Part shown: positions 22,601 through 35,555 of the stretch, piece after piece | How positions within the stretch are numbered: position 1 is the first letter of the stretch | How the letters are laid out: each line of letters starts with the position of its first letter | Assembly (NCBI GenBank): GCA_012976225.1 | Contig: JAAVVG010000011.1 | Span: 558,001 to 622,000 of the forward strand | DNA length: 64,000 nucleotides | Source: Golubevia sp. BC0850 | Lineage: Eukaryota > Basidiomycota > Exobasidiomycetes > Golubeviales > Golubeviaceae | Direction: 5' to 3' | Notes under the pieces: generated by a model | Told to the model about the DNA's origin: nothing | The model's input: the letters and a program-made list of their open reading frames with translations, nothing else | The model's database searches: none | Translations under genes and position numbers: made by a program

Positions 22601-25417
22601 ATCGAGAGAGTCCTCTTCACGTTGCTCCTCCAACTCTTTTCCTCTCTTGGAAGATTCAGCTTCTTTGCCCCTTTCTTCCCGCTCCATTCCTTCCGAAAAA
22701 CCATTCCTGGGTGACCCTTTCTTCGGTTTGACTGGAATGGTGGCAGAGAAGCTGGGTGGTGAGATTCTAGAGCAGTCTGACTTGTTCCTTCTGAAAGGAG
22801 GGAGCGTCTCAGCAACTCTGTTTCCGCTGCTGTTGGATTTGGAAAGAGTGGATGAAGGCTCCTGTGTGGAGATAAGGTTGTTGATTTTCATCCTAGAGTC
22901 TGGTTGTAAGGTAGGAGTTGGAGGCATGGCTGCGGTGGTACGAATCGTGGAGCCGGATGGGTTGAATTGAAGAGATGAGCTTTGTTGTTCTGTGGCTCGA
23001 GAGGAGCTCTGTCCAATGTTTTCTGAGTTTGATTGAGTCATTGGATTGGATTTCATATTCGACTCCTCTTGAACTAGCTCCATTGCTCCATTCTGGGAAC
23101 GTAGTTCTGGACTCCTTTCCGATTGCTTCTTGCTGGCTAGACTGGATTCTGCTTCGATCAATCCCAGAGTTCCATTCTCATTCGAAGAGCCCTGGATGCA
23201 TTGTTCGACTTCGACAGCTTGAATGTCTTTGGAACTTGAACGAGATTGCTGAACTCTTGCTTCGTCTGTACTCGCTTGAGGTAAGGAATCTGAACGGGTC
23301 ACCTGAATTCCTTCCATTTCTTCAGCACGAGATTCTGATCTGCTGCTGTTTCCCTTTCCTTCTCCAGCTGAGTGTCCGCTCAAGGCTGCTTGAGTGAACT
23401 CTTGAACATCTTGACTTCTAGTAGCTTCACTCTCATCTTGATCTTCGACTCTAGCTTTTCCATTTCCCAACACCGCAATCGCTTGATTTCTCTCTTCTAC
23501 AGCTTCAACTTCCATGCTCTCTCTCTCTCTATCATCCAGTTTCCTCTTCCTTCTGGAATGTTTAGGAGGCGGTGTTCCTTTGAGTGGACCTTCTCCTGAT
23601 CCTAATTGAGATCGAGATCTCGAGGCTGTTCCGAGATAAAGAGGGATTACGGGTGAAGAAGTTGAAATTCCAGGCCTTGAGGATCTAGTTGTGGAGGTGG
23701 AATGGATTAAGACTTGAGGTTGGAGAGAAGGCTCGGGTTCCTTCATTTCAGTATCTTCCTCTGTCCGATCTTCTGATAGCGTTATCTCCAATTGTGACTG
23801 TACCCCACTTTTATCTTCAAGGTCGGAAAGTTCAGAACCAAAGTCGAATGCACCTAAGTTCTGATTCTGATTCTCGTATTCTTCCATCTCTTCATTCTTA
23901 TCTAGATCTTCACCACTCTCGTCTTCTTTGTCCTTCATAATCTCCTCTAGATCCACGCCCAAATCTTCTTCATTGAGAGTTTCTCTTCCAGTTCTGCGCC
24001 TCTTGGGAGGTGGAGAGCTTTCGAATGTCTTGGGATCTTGATTTTCATCGATCTGATTTGATTTTGAAGATCTAGTGGTTCTGGCTGGAGTATTCGGACT
24101 TGAAGACGATTGAGCAATTGCTTGAGCTGAAGATTTACGAGGTCTCAAATTCCTTGCCCCGTTGAATTGGAAATTCTGTCTTGGTGATGAACGAGGAGAA
24201 GAAGAACCAGGAGTAGAGCTTCTGCCAGATCTAGGTGGAATAAATTCGTGAGAGTTTCCTCTTGATTTTGAAGTTGAAGCAAGCAAATTTTGGGACCTTT
24301 TCTTGACCTTGAATGGAGTTGAAGAGGATGGCAGGGATGAAGAGGAAGCCTTGACGCCACTTGGTTGCAAGTCTAGGTCAATCTGAAGAGTAGGAGTTCT
24401 TCCCCCTTCGTCCATTGAGTTCTTCTCTGTCTGCTGTTCGGTAAGCTGATTTGATTCTTCATCGCTAAGATCTTGATCAGGTTCAGAACTACGACTTCTG
24501 AAAGGTTGACCGGTGTGTAGAGCGAGCATCTCATCCAACTCTTGGTCAGTTTCTAACTTTGTTTCCTTCTTCTTGTCTTTTCCCTGTTCTTCGGCTCCTT
24601 CGAGTGATTCTCCAGTAGCTCCATGATTCTCTACAGTTTCTTCAATAGGAGTGTCTTGAGTAATCTCCATGTTCTTAGAACTGTCTCTTGATCTCAATCC
24701 AGTCCTTCTCGGCACTGATTCCGATGAAGATTTGGAGACTTTCGGTTTTCTCTTTCCTTTCCCTTTTCCTTTAATATTTTCTTTAGCCTTCCCCTTCTTC
24801 TTGACCAATTCCTTTGCCTTCACCATCTCATTGTGTACCTCCTCTTCTTGACTACTGAGCTCACTTAATTCACTCAAATCACTTCCCATACCATCATCTT
24901 CCACAGTTCTAGTTTCTAGCACCCTCTCATGTTGCTTTGATTGGTTTCCCATATCTATGATCCCTCCAAGAACTTGCTCTTCACCTTCTTCCTCTGTATC
25001 TCTTTCACTGTTGCGCTTAGATCTAGATTGATAAGAAGAAGCTACCTCTTTTCCTGAATAGCTGGCTGAAGGGATCTTCTGACCGTTGATTTGAATCAAA
25101 GACGATGATCTATTAGTTCTCCTTCTGAGACCAACTTTGGGTGAAGGTGGGGGAGCTGGAGTTGGAGAGGAAGATGAGGTAGTAGCAGTTTCGGGGAATG
25201 AGGATGGAATGCTTTCTCCCTCAGCTTGAGGATCAGATCCTGGGAGAGCCTTGGAGATTAAAGTCATGGTGTGATCGGCTGATGCCATTTCTGATTCCGA
25301 TTCCGACTCTGGAGCAAGAACTTGAGAAGGAAGTTGAGCAGGAGGTTGATTGGGTTGAGGAGGTGGTGACTGACTATAGGACTGAGAGTTCCGAGTAGTC
25401 CTCCTGGCTCGAGCCAT
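19606..25417 (-). CDS. JmjC-domain protein, KDM3/JHDM2-like histone H3K9 demethylase candidate
   Basis: Exons on the minus strand: 25417-20741, 20628-20442, 20356-20016, 19836-19606; 1,811 residues. The first 1,050 or so are disordered (Ser/Glu/Pro-rich) with basic patches. A Cys-rich zinc region follows: LPLCSGCRLRQHYCAF and CDLCKTSIFAIFWMCTQCGRDACLDCF, the latter like the KDM3 zinc finger. The C-terminal JmjC domain has KLYIAHKGNM, GLHKDISDAVNIM (HxD iron ligands), YIPAGCAHQVCNMSDC (distal His) and KIAIDFISPENL. The Fe(II) ligands are present, so it may be an active 2-oxoglutarate dioxygenase removing mono- or dimethyl Lys in chromatin. The target lysine is inferred from KDM3 similarity only. 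The length is extreme for a fungal JmjC protein. Confidence 0.9.
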
Positions 25418-25833
25418 GACACTATCAAGAGCAGCGTTTGATCAGAAGATCACCCAGTATTTGACGTGGAATGATGCTGAATTGAGGCTTGACTTGGAAC
25501 GATGTGTGGTGTGGTTGGAAGGAGTAATAAGGAGGCCCACAATTCACGATACTGCGTTCACCATCATTTCAGTTCTTTCTCGCTTCTTTCTTTGTCGGAA
25601 TCTTCATGACGATATTCAATTAGGTTAGCTGAATATGTACTCTGGAAGATCGAAATGGCAGGGAGATATTATAGTCTCTCGACTTGGTTGCTCCAGTCCA
25701 GCACAATCTAGGTAGGCAAGGTATCTCGAATCTCTCGTTATGTTACATAGAATTACAAATAAAAAGCCAAAGAGATGGAATGAATGAAGGTCAAGAAGTC
25801 AGAGAGAATGGAAAGGGAAAGGGAGTCAGTCTC
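25418..25833. other. Intergenic: JmjC gene promoter side and SPC19 3' end
   Basis: These 416 bases precede the JmjC gene start and follow the SPC19 stop, both on the minus strand. Short overlapping ORFs only; no motif stands out. Confidence 0.35.
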
Positions 25834-27051
25834 TCACTGCATTCTTCCAGAAGATCCTCTGGACGAGGAAGCTTTCTTGATCAATTCCGCTTCTGTTCGC
25901 TGATGAAGAAAAGACAGAATTACATTTCGGAGAGTCAGCCATCTTTGAGATCAGTCGAATAACTTGAAAGGAAACTGCTTCACCGAACCATCTCAACTCT
26001 TGCACTCACAGCTCTTTCCTCTTCAACTTCCAAATCCTCGACTTTCTTCGACAGTTTCTCCTTTCTAGCTCTCAATCCCTTCAACCTCGCCTTTTCTTGT
26101 TCTATGAGAATAGATTGTTTACTGGGTGCCGAAGTGGAAGAAGTCATCTGATTTGAAGATGGAGCTGGAATTGGATTTCCTGTGGAAAGCGATTTGGCGT
26201 AAGATCTGGCTCGGTCTCTTTCTGAAGGTGGAAGAGAAGCTACTAATTGATCTAGACGCGCTGTTAGTTGAGAAACCTAGGGAGGAGATGGGAGACAGAA
26301 TGTCAGTAAGAGAGCAGGAAGGCTGGCTTCCTCAGTTCAGAGCAATAGCTTCGACCGTCGCGAAATATTGATCATTAATATTTCTGAGAGACGATAAAAT
26401 TCTGAGCGGATGCAGCTTACATCTGTGGCCTCTTCAGATGAGGAGTGAGGGGCAACCCACTCTGGCCAACCAACATGACTATGGCATGAACTCGTCTCCA
26501 GAAGCTTCCCCAACTTTCATCAGATAGTTTAAGTATCTATTCGAGACTCTCGTTTCCCTTCGCCCACCCTCCTTCAATCTTGGCATCCTAGTCCACTCAG
26601 ATCTGTGCTCACCTTATTCTTCCTCAACCTTTCCTTCCCCTCTTCCCCTTCCAAGCTTTTCTCAGCCATCATGATCAACTCTTTCACCTGAGGAGTCATT
26701 TCATCCCTCAAAAAGTCTCTAGCATTCCTGATCTCTGCTTCTGAGACCAGATCAAAGTGTTTCTTGGAAGTTAGAACTGAAGAGAGACGCGGTAGATCTG
26801 AAGTTGCTGAGGAAAGTGTTTGGATCGTTGATGAAAGCTTTGTTAGAGAAGGTTTGAAGGAGATATAGAAAGAGAAGAAAGGAAGAAGACGTAAGGATTA
26901 GCTATGAGAAGGTAGAAGAACGCGATAAGATTAGGAAACTAACAGTCTGGCACGAGAACTGCACCGATTGAGCACAGGATTGAATTGAAAGCAGTTGATT
27001 GTTTGAAGAATTCTGTTGAAGATTTGAATGATAAAGAGATTGTCGATTCAT
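25834..27051 (-). CDS. SPC19: DASH/Dam1 complex subunit Spc19
   Basis: Exons on the minus strand: 27051-26944, 26837-26613, 26276-26010, 25899-25834; 221 codons, all junctions in phase 0. The protein starts MNRQSLYHSNLQQN and has the helical SPC19 signature: SSVLTSKKHFDLVSEAEIRN, ARDFLRDEMTPQVKELI, then VSQLTARLDQLVASLPPSERDR. A coiled coil rich in Lys and Glu (QEKARLKGLRARKEKLSKKV) closes it. Spc19 is one of ten DASH subunits that form rings round microtubules and couple kinetochores to their plus ends. The acceptor of exon 2 (CTAACAAAG) has its likely branch site unusually close, but only this site keeps the frame. Confidence 0.85.
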
Positions 27052-27392
27052 TTTTAAATCAAAGTGTTGTTGTCGTGACTTTGGATGAGGGAGAACGCGA
27101 AGGGTGGGGAGAGAACAGTAAGAGAGAAGGGAGATGTTTGGAATCTTTCAACACCGTCTTTTAACATCAACTTCCTTGAACGATTCTTCAGAAAAGAAAA
27201 GATCTCAAAAGATCTCTGATTCAAAGTCTCAAGAGTGCAACTAGCTAGACGATTGATCCAATCCTAAGATCTCATCAAACCACTTCCAAGTCGCACTCAA
27301 TCTTCAAAAAAGAAACAGGGATTCTCTCCCTCTCCCTCTCTCTCTTCCTACTTCTTTCCTCCTCTCCCTCCAACCTCTGATTCAATCCTATA
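27052..27392. promoter_or_regulatory. Divergent promoter between SPC19 and CKS1
   Basis: The 341 bases separate two outward-facing mitotic genes. A CT-rich tract at about 27318-27372 precedes the CKS1 ATG. Shared cell-cycle control is possible but no motif proves it. Confidence 0.4.
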
Positions 27393-28558
27393 ATGTCTTC
27401 AAGTGAACTCAGCTACGATCAGCTGGTCGAGAGGTGAGTCGCCATAGGCATATCTGATTCAAGACCGACGAGACTGAGATCTAATCTCTTTCTCTTCTCT
27501 TTTGCCTCTCCTAGAATCCATTACTCGGAAAAGTACACTGATGATGAATGGGAATATAGGTCAGTATGGTGTTGCTCTCTCTTTTGCTTTCCATCTCGCC
27601 AGCTGCCGACATTGACAATCTCCACCTCCCTTCCTCTCTTCCATTGTCCCAACACTTCAAACAATCAATCAAACCTCAAACCTACCATCAAATCATCACT
27701 CCTTCACTCCTTCACTTCACAATTCAATGAACTGCTACTTCGACACCATGCTAGACACGTGATTCTACCAAAGCCTTTACTCAAACAGATCCCAAAAGAA
27801 TATTTTGACCCGGAGGAACCTGGAGTGTTGAGGATCTTGAAAGATCAGGAATGGAGAGGCATTGGGATCACTCAAAGTTTGGGATGGGAACATTATGAAG
27901 TACATGGTGAGTTGACGAGGATTCTTGTAGAGATGATTGAATTGAGATTTAGAGTTTGAGGGGAAGGGGATAGAGGGTGAGGTTGAACAGGCAGGAATGG
28001 ACAGATCCTCTACGTAACAGCTTCCATTCGAATGTTTAAACTTAGAGGGAAGATCAAAATTACTTGCAATGGGGAGTTCAAAGATGTCCAGACCTCAGGA
28101 CGTGTCTTTAAAGGAGGCATAAAACCCAACTTTGGCTAAACGGAAAGTGGTAATGAGATGTGAAAGGGAATGATCAACTGCTCCTACAGATCCGTCAAAG
28201 AATCGATTCGTTGATGAGCAGCTATCTCGAGGTGAAAAGACTCTGCTTTCCTGTGAGATGATCAGAGCAGGCGAGGGTCTCAGCTTCGATCCTCAAGATT
28301 GCTTTCTCTCCTCGCGTTCCGGAGCCATTGTCTAAAAATCTCTCAGAGAACTTAATCTGCAAATTGCTTTCATCTAGTCGAGTCTCTCTTCATCTGGAGC
28401 GAGCTTCTCACCTTGAACTTCTTTCCAATTCCCTTCTCGACTGACAACGACTATTCTTTCGTTTCTTCTCCTCTTCCTTTTACATCTCAATAGCCCCAGA
28501 GCCTCATATTCTACTTTTCCGAAGAGAGAAAGATTACCAGGACAAGGTAAGTTCCTAG
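27393..28558 (+). CDS. CKS1: Cyclin-dependent kinase regulatory subunit Cks1
   Basis: Four exons: 27393-27433, 27515-27559, 27755-27906, 28494-28558; 100 codons. The fold is unmistakable: [57 protein letters not shown] and, after a 587-nt intron, [11 protein letters not shown]. The anion-binding Arg, Ser and Trp residues and the [12 protein letters not shown] strand needed for CDK binding are present. Cks1 docks on Cdc28/Cdk1 and promotes multisite phosphorylation at G1/S and mitosis. I end the frame at TAG 28556-28558 (KVSS). A GTAAGT at 28547 could instead splice to a further exon, so the last few residues are uncertain. Confidence 0.94.
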
Positions 28559-29399
28559 CAAGCCAGTACCCCAGTTCTCTACTCGTGCTCCATTCTTCCG
28601 TTACTCCTCGGCTTTTCTGCCTTGATTCATGTCCTGCCAAGCTCTTTCGAAGCTGAGCCAAGCTGAAACCTCTCCTTTGGTCTTTTCCCTGTACTTTCCT
28701 TACTTCCCTCGACCTCCGCCTCAATCAGTACGGAGCGAATGGAAAGCCTCTTGAGAAGAAGAAGTAAAGGCTTCCAAAATCAAAACGAAATAGAAAGCGA
28801 GAGTTAGGGCAATCAGGAGAGGGGTGGCGGAAAGTTGGAAGTTCTCCCAGATTTCGAAGAAAAGGGACGGATGAGAGATCGAAATACCTGAATCCTCCTT
28901 TTCGAGGGTAGTGAGGCTGCTATGCATTTACTGTTTTTCTAAAATCTTTTCTGGTTCTCGTGTTTTTCTTTTTTCGAGGGGATGAGACGTTGAGAGTGTA
29001 AAAATTTCGTGGGAAGCTGGCTTAAAGTTCCTTCATGCCCTTTTGAACTTCACAGCCAAGGTCCTCACCCTTTTCCTCGACTTATCTTGGTACCTTGCTC
29101 CCTTATCGGAACTCTCGAGAGCCTTGATGAGAGGTCGAGAAGGTTGTGACTTGATGCAAGTGAAGAGAAAGCAGGGTTATCCGGGAGTATAGTACTAGAA
29201 ACTCTTAGGGGGCGACAACACTCGAGGTGACGAAGGCTCAAGCGCTAGAGTATGTCGGCAGAAGAGCTCGAGCCGGCAGATCAGAGGCAACGATATCTAT
29301 TATGAGACGGAGGGATGCTCAGAAACAAAAATTATTACAGGGAATAAGTAAACTGAAAACGAAAGGAGGTAGGTCTAGATGAAGAAGAGGATAGAATGC
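28559..29399. other. 841-bp intergenic stretch, possible tiny minus-strand ORF
   Basis: The only item of note is a 68-codon minus-strand ORF (28927-28721) with one strongly hydrophobic segment (SATPLLIALTLAFYFVLIL), which could be a small membrane protein or chance. The rest holds no protein-like frame, tRNA or repeat that I can see. Confidence 0.3.
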
Positions 29400-30144
29400 T
29401 TACGGAGAATCAGCTCCGAATCCCTTACATTGAGGGACGATTTCGTTGATCTGAGAATTCTTGTAGAAGCTAGCACAGGTGAACTTGGCTTGCCTGCAGC
29501 TTCCTTCCAGTCCAGCTGCCGCTTCCCCAGCTTGTCCTTGGGCTTGGTTGATATAGAGATTACAGGAAGCTAGGTTGCACTTGCAATCAGGATCAGCGGC
29601 ATCGAGACCAGCACCGAGACCAGCGACGACTGAGCCGACTCCAGAGATTCCAGAGTTGAGAAGTCCTCCGAAGACGGTCTCCAAGAGTCCAGAGACATCT
29701 TTGGCTGGGATAGCCTTCTCAGTGAGGTCGGTGATTTGTGCAAAGGCTTCTTGAGTTGAAATTTCTAGGTTGTTGGCCTGCAATAGACATGGACGAGAGA
29801 GTTTGGTCAGAGCTTGAAAGGAACAAAGGAACATGGCATGCCGACGTGGTACTAACCTGGTAGGTCAAAAATCCTTGTAGAGGGGCCTCGAGAGCTGAGC
29901 AAGCGAAGTTGGGCTTGGTCTGGTGATATCGATAGAAAGGGGAAAAGAGGGAAGGAAAGGAGCACCGAAGAAAGAGTGTCAGTTGCATGCGTCGTCGAAG
30001 GAAAGGGGGACCAGGATTGCTCACCTGGATCTTGCTGCATCCGAAAGGAGCGTGAGGTTGCGAAGTCTTACTGGAAGTTGGAACAGCGATGACACTGGCC
30101 GCAACCAATAGAAGGGATGAGAAGGTAGTTGAGATTTGGACCAT
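29400..30144 (-). CDS. Small secreted cysteine-containing protein, function unknown
   Basis: Exons on the minus strand: 30144-30025, 29919-29857, 29777-29400; 186 codons, junctions in phase 0. The N-terminus (SSLLLVAASVIAVPTS) is a clear signal peptide. The mature part has eight Cys: one in exon 1, one in exon 2, then CKC, SC, SC, TC and QC, enough for four disulfides. A hydrophobic Gly-rich stretch (VFGGLLNSGISGVGSVVAGLG) lies in the middle. I do not recognise the family; hydrophobin spacing (paired CC) is absent. It may be a wall-associated or effector-like protein. The TAA at 29400 overlaps a GTAAGC donor, so a further exon downstream cannot be excluded. Confidence 0.8.
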
Positions 30145-30258
30145 TTTGAGGGTAAGGAGAATCTGAATTGAGTCGAGTTGAAGAAAGGTTGGAGAGTGGA
30201 GAGGAGGAGGAACTGAATGAGAAAAATTGTGAAGAAGAAGAAGAAGAATTGAACCTTC

Positions 30259-30265
30259 TTAAATA
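30259..30265 (-). promoter_or_regulatory. TATTTAA, TATA-like element of the secreted protein gene
   Basis: The minus strand reads TATTTAAG about 115 bases upstream of the ATG at 30144, a normal distance for a fungal TATA element. Confidence 0.35.
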
Positions 30266-31358
30266 CCTTTTCCTTTGATCAAGGGTTTGCAAATATGGGG
30301 GGGGGGTGGAAACATATGGATCTCAACAAATCGTCCCAATCGGTTTCCCATCTCGCTGCCTTCCAGCTGCCGGTTGTTGAACGTTGAACGAGTTGAACTT
30401 CGTCACTTCAGCAACGCATGCATCGTGTCATTTTGAAAGACTGCACGGAGAAGCGAGACAGTCAGATCTACATGCGAATTGTGATGGTAGGATTCGAGGG
30501 GATTCGCGTACGGAAGAAGAAAGAAAAGACCGAGATAAGCAAACAATCTTCACTACTATTTTGGGTGTAACCGAAAGGATCGACGAAATTTTGAACCCTC
30601 CGACAATGTTTTTCTTCCCGAAAGACCCTCTCGTGGTGGCCAGGGTTCTTTGTGACGTCACTTTGAAGATGACCGGAGGGCGAGAGGGGCGAGATGAACT
30701 GATGAAGGGAATCGGGAGGTTTACACATTGTAGGTCGGCGACACGAAGTGACGAATCCCCTGAGCCCCTCCAATTCAACCAATTGATCCTCACGACCTGA
30801 TCTTCTCCCTTTTCGTCTATCAAGTTTATCAGCAGAGATCCAATGGGGAGGATGCCAAACCAGGCAGAAAGCTTCACTTCTCTTCCTGATCCGTTCTTCT
30901 CCATCTGAAACTGAAGCCTATCTTTTGGGTTTCACTGCATTGGATTGTGATATTCGAGGATATCGATATTTATACCAGATTCTTGCCTGAGAGAATTAGA
31001 AAGTGAAAGAAGAACGATGGAGAGAAGAGATATCTACCAGAGAAGAGAGAAACGAAACGAAGACAACAGAGAGAGAGAGAGAGAGAGCGCGAGGAAGTTG
31101 ACCTGGAGAAAATCAGAATTTAGAGGAAAGAAAATGAAGCTAGAGTAGAGTCGTGACCGAACTTGAAGGAGAAGAGGAGCGATAAAGAAAGAGAGGCATT
31201 GAATGTTGAGGAGAGGAGAAGAGGTAAATAGAAGGAATGTTTGATTTTGATTGAGGTTTGATTGGATTGCGAGTAGATGTTCAGCTTGTGAGACTTGCAT
31301 GTTAAAAAGTTGAGGTTGTTAGAAGTAAGAAGAGAGAAATTCGAAAGCTTGTTGGGAA
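30266..31358. other. 1.1-kb intergenic stretch, no gene supported
   Basis: Two ORFs of about 140-158 codons lie on opposite strands over the same bases (30384-30904) and neither has a recognisable domain. A run of G at about 30298-30307 and a (GA)n tract at 31068-31087 are the only repeats. The right part is probably the 3' UTR of the MAP kinase gene. Confidence 0.4.
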
Positions 31359-33041
<1,683 letters not shown>

Positions 33042-33395
33042 TCTCTGTCTTTACTGTGGGTTGATGATGGAAGAGATGGAGGATCTTGCTTGTGAATTGA
33101 GAGAGAGATCCAAGATGAGGACGAGAGGACGAGTCGCTGAGGCTGAGTCTTATTTCGCTGACGTCTTCCTTGGACTAGTGGGTTTGTTCGATCTGTACTT
33201 TTAGATCGATTGACCAAGAGCTGCTTTGGTTTGATGATGGGAATCGCAAAGAGAAGAAGGAAGTCTCCAATCAATAACGCTACTCTATCTTCAAAGGCGT
33301 AACGCCAGAGCTGAGTTTCTACCTTCCCCTTCCTCACACTCAAGTGAATTCAATTCGAAGTACAAAACCAGTAGATATAATTTAGATCAAGATAG
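33042..33395. promoter_or_regulatory. Divergent promoter between the MAP kinase and DCTN6 genes
   Basis: The 354 bases separate two outward-facing starts. I see no clear TATA box or repeated motif. Confidence 0.4.
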
Positions 33396-34814
33396 ATGCC
33401 ACCACTGTAAGTGAACCAGATAGAACAGGACAAGAGATGAGAGCAGAGACTTCGTCCTTCATTCTTCCCTAGCTCGCTCTCTCTCTCTCTGACTCTCTTC
33501 CTCTCTCGTCTACCTGTTACCTCTCACTCGATCAGAAAAGATAAGATCACAGTTGGATCACGAGTGACTATCGCTGCAGAAGCTGAGCTCAGGTGAGCCA
33601 TCAAACTCGACTTCTCTTCCCTTTTCCAGGTTCGCTGAATGACGAACCTTCCTACTTCTCTCTTTACCTTCCTCTCTACTCAGAGGCCAGATAAGCATAG
33701 GATCAGGTAAGCTCCCTTACCAATGACTGATCTCATCTTTGATCTTGTCGAGGCTCACATCATCTCCTCACTTTGCAGGCACCGTCATTCATCCAAGAGC
33801 TACAATCCTAGCACTGCAGGGCCCGATAGTGATAGGAAAGAATTGCATTGTAGAAGAGTTAGCAGTGATTCTGAATCGGTTCGTTGCCATCCGAACGAGG
33901 TCGACATTAAGCAGAGAGACCTTTGTTCGAACACTCTATCTTTTCCACTCTCTCTGACTCCCATCTCTTCCCGTCGTCTTTTGGTCAACAGAGGACCAGG
34001 AATCATGAAAATTGGAGACGAAAACCTTTTTGAAGTTGGTTGTAGTGAGTCTTTGTGACCTTTCTATTCTCCAAGTTCTACCGAGAGAAAAATTTGCAGC
34101 TCAACCAAAGGAACTCCCGTCTCTCTTCTGACAGGAATCGAAGCTCCAAGGATGGGAGATCACAATACATTCGAACCTAAATCGAAAGTCTCGCAGACAG
34201 TTCTTCTAGGTTCTTTCTCAACTGTTGGAGCTGCTTGCATTTTAACTTCGGGAATCAGTACAACCACTCGAAGTACTTCATCTGAAATGATCGAAGGAAC
34301 CGAATTAGACGAGATTCTTAATTTCGATGAGAAGCCGAAGGAAAAACCAAGAGTCAAGGAAGAAGAAACCAAGGGTCATACGATTGGAGAAGAAAAGGAA
34401 TTAGAGATGAAGGAAGAAGAAGAAGGAACGAGGGTCATTTCGAAAGATGAAGAACCAATAGCAATACCGAAAGTTCAAGAGCCATTTTCACCGGAACAAC
34501 TACCGGATAATTTGGTGATTTATGGAAAGGATTCTAGACCTAGGATTTGGAGTGGGGAAGGTGTTAAACAAGCGGCTGCTTTGCATGCTAAACATTTGAG
34601 TTACTTACAAGATAGTGAGTTATTTGTGATTTTTGATTTAATTCATAGAGGAAGAATGACTGTCACATCATTCAGGACCCGGACGAAGCTTTTGGGGTTT
34701 TGTCATGTAGATGTATCTGATGTTTTCTCCCCTCCTTTCCCTGATCTCTCCTTGATCACTTGGACTCGAACAGACATACCTAAATTTCATAAACTCAAGA
34801 TCATCGAAACGTGA
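33396..34814 (+). CDS. DCTN6: Dynactin subunit 6 (p27) homologue
   Basis: Seven exons: 33396-33406 (11 nt), 33536-33592, 33684-33706 (23 nt), 33779-33878, 33992-34044, 34135-34614, 34774-34814; 254 codons. The protein is a left-handed beta helix: KITVGSRVTIAAEAELRG, IHPRATILALQGPIVIGKNCIVEE, IMKIGDENLFEVGC, RMGDHNTFEPKSKV, GAACILTSG. It closes with LPDNLVIYGKDSRPRIWSG and KFHKLKI, as in p27. The subunit caps the pointed end of the dynactin Arp1 filament and helps dynein bind cargo. A strongly acidic/Lys-Glu insert of about 50 residues (KEEETKGHTIGEEKELEMK onward) sits between the helix and the C-terminal segment; most homologues lack it. Confidence 0.87.
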
Positions 34815-35555
34815 ACAGGAGCAACTAGGTTCATTTTTACTGTTCTCTCGATTCTACTTCGCTAGTGGCGGATCAAGCGTCCTCACCTGTTGACCTCCAA
34901 TTCCTCGCATAAATTGAGGCTCATCCGGTCTGACATGGATGAAAGCAGTGCCAAAGGACATGAGGGTAAGGACTCGGTGAGAAGATAGATCGACAAGAGT
35001 CGACGGAAGATTTGTAAATCGTGGTCCCATAGTTCTGGAGAGCTTGAAAAGAAAGTACTAGAGGCCTCTCTCATGGTTTTTGGCTTTTTGATGATGGGGT
35101 TGAGAAGGAAGAAGGATTTCGATGTGAATTGAGTGCACGAACCTTCACGCGTCAACTTCTTCTTCCCCCCCCCTCCCTCCAATCTGCCGCCTGTCGCGCT
35201 GCTGCCTGGAAGTGGCGAAAGGTGAAATACTCCTACACAGGAATCTGTCCGAATAGAGATCGTTGCCTTCACAATCTCAGACTTGGACGATGTGTCCTCT
35301 TGGAGCGGTGATGTCCCTCGCACGCTCACACGCTCACACTCCTCACCCTAGGCGCTTGAAAAATTTGAGAGATGCTTTGAGAAACTTTGATTCATTTTAT
35401 GTCTTCAAGAACAACATGACGAGACCGATCCTTACAAGACAAGGGAGACAAACTATTTAGAATTAAAAGGGAAGAAGGTAGAAGGGTAACAAAAGACGGA
35501 AACAAAAGGGATCAAACCAGAGCTATTCTTAATTTCTACATATTGAATTTCCCAC
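34815..35555. other. Intergenic stretch with an unassigned minus-strand frame
   Basis: Between 35060 and 34860 the minus strand has an open frame with protein-like composition (GPRFTNLPSTLVDLSSHRV, then LMSFGTAFIHVRPDEPQFMR), preceded by a CAG-type acceptor after a pyrimidine tract. I could not find upstream exons or name a family. A C-run at 35166-35173 lies upstream. It may be the last exon of an unrecognised or decayed gene. Confidence 0.3.

Noticed and set aside
30384-30904. Two opposing ORFs of about 140-158 codons
   Set aside because: They cover the same bases on both strands and neither has a domain.
31068-31087. GA-repeat tract as a regulatory element
   Set aside because: Simple repeats recur in introns and UTRs across the window (31945, 32391, 16072) and carry no specific signal here.
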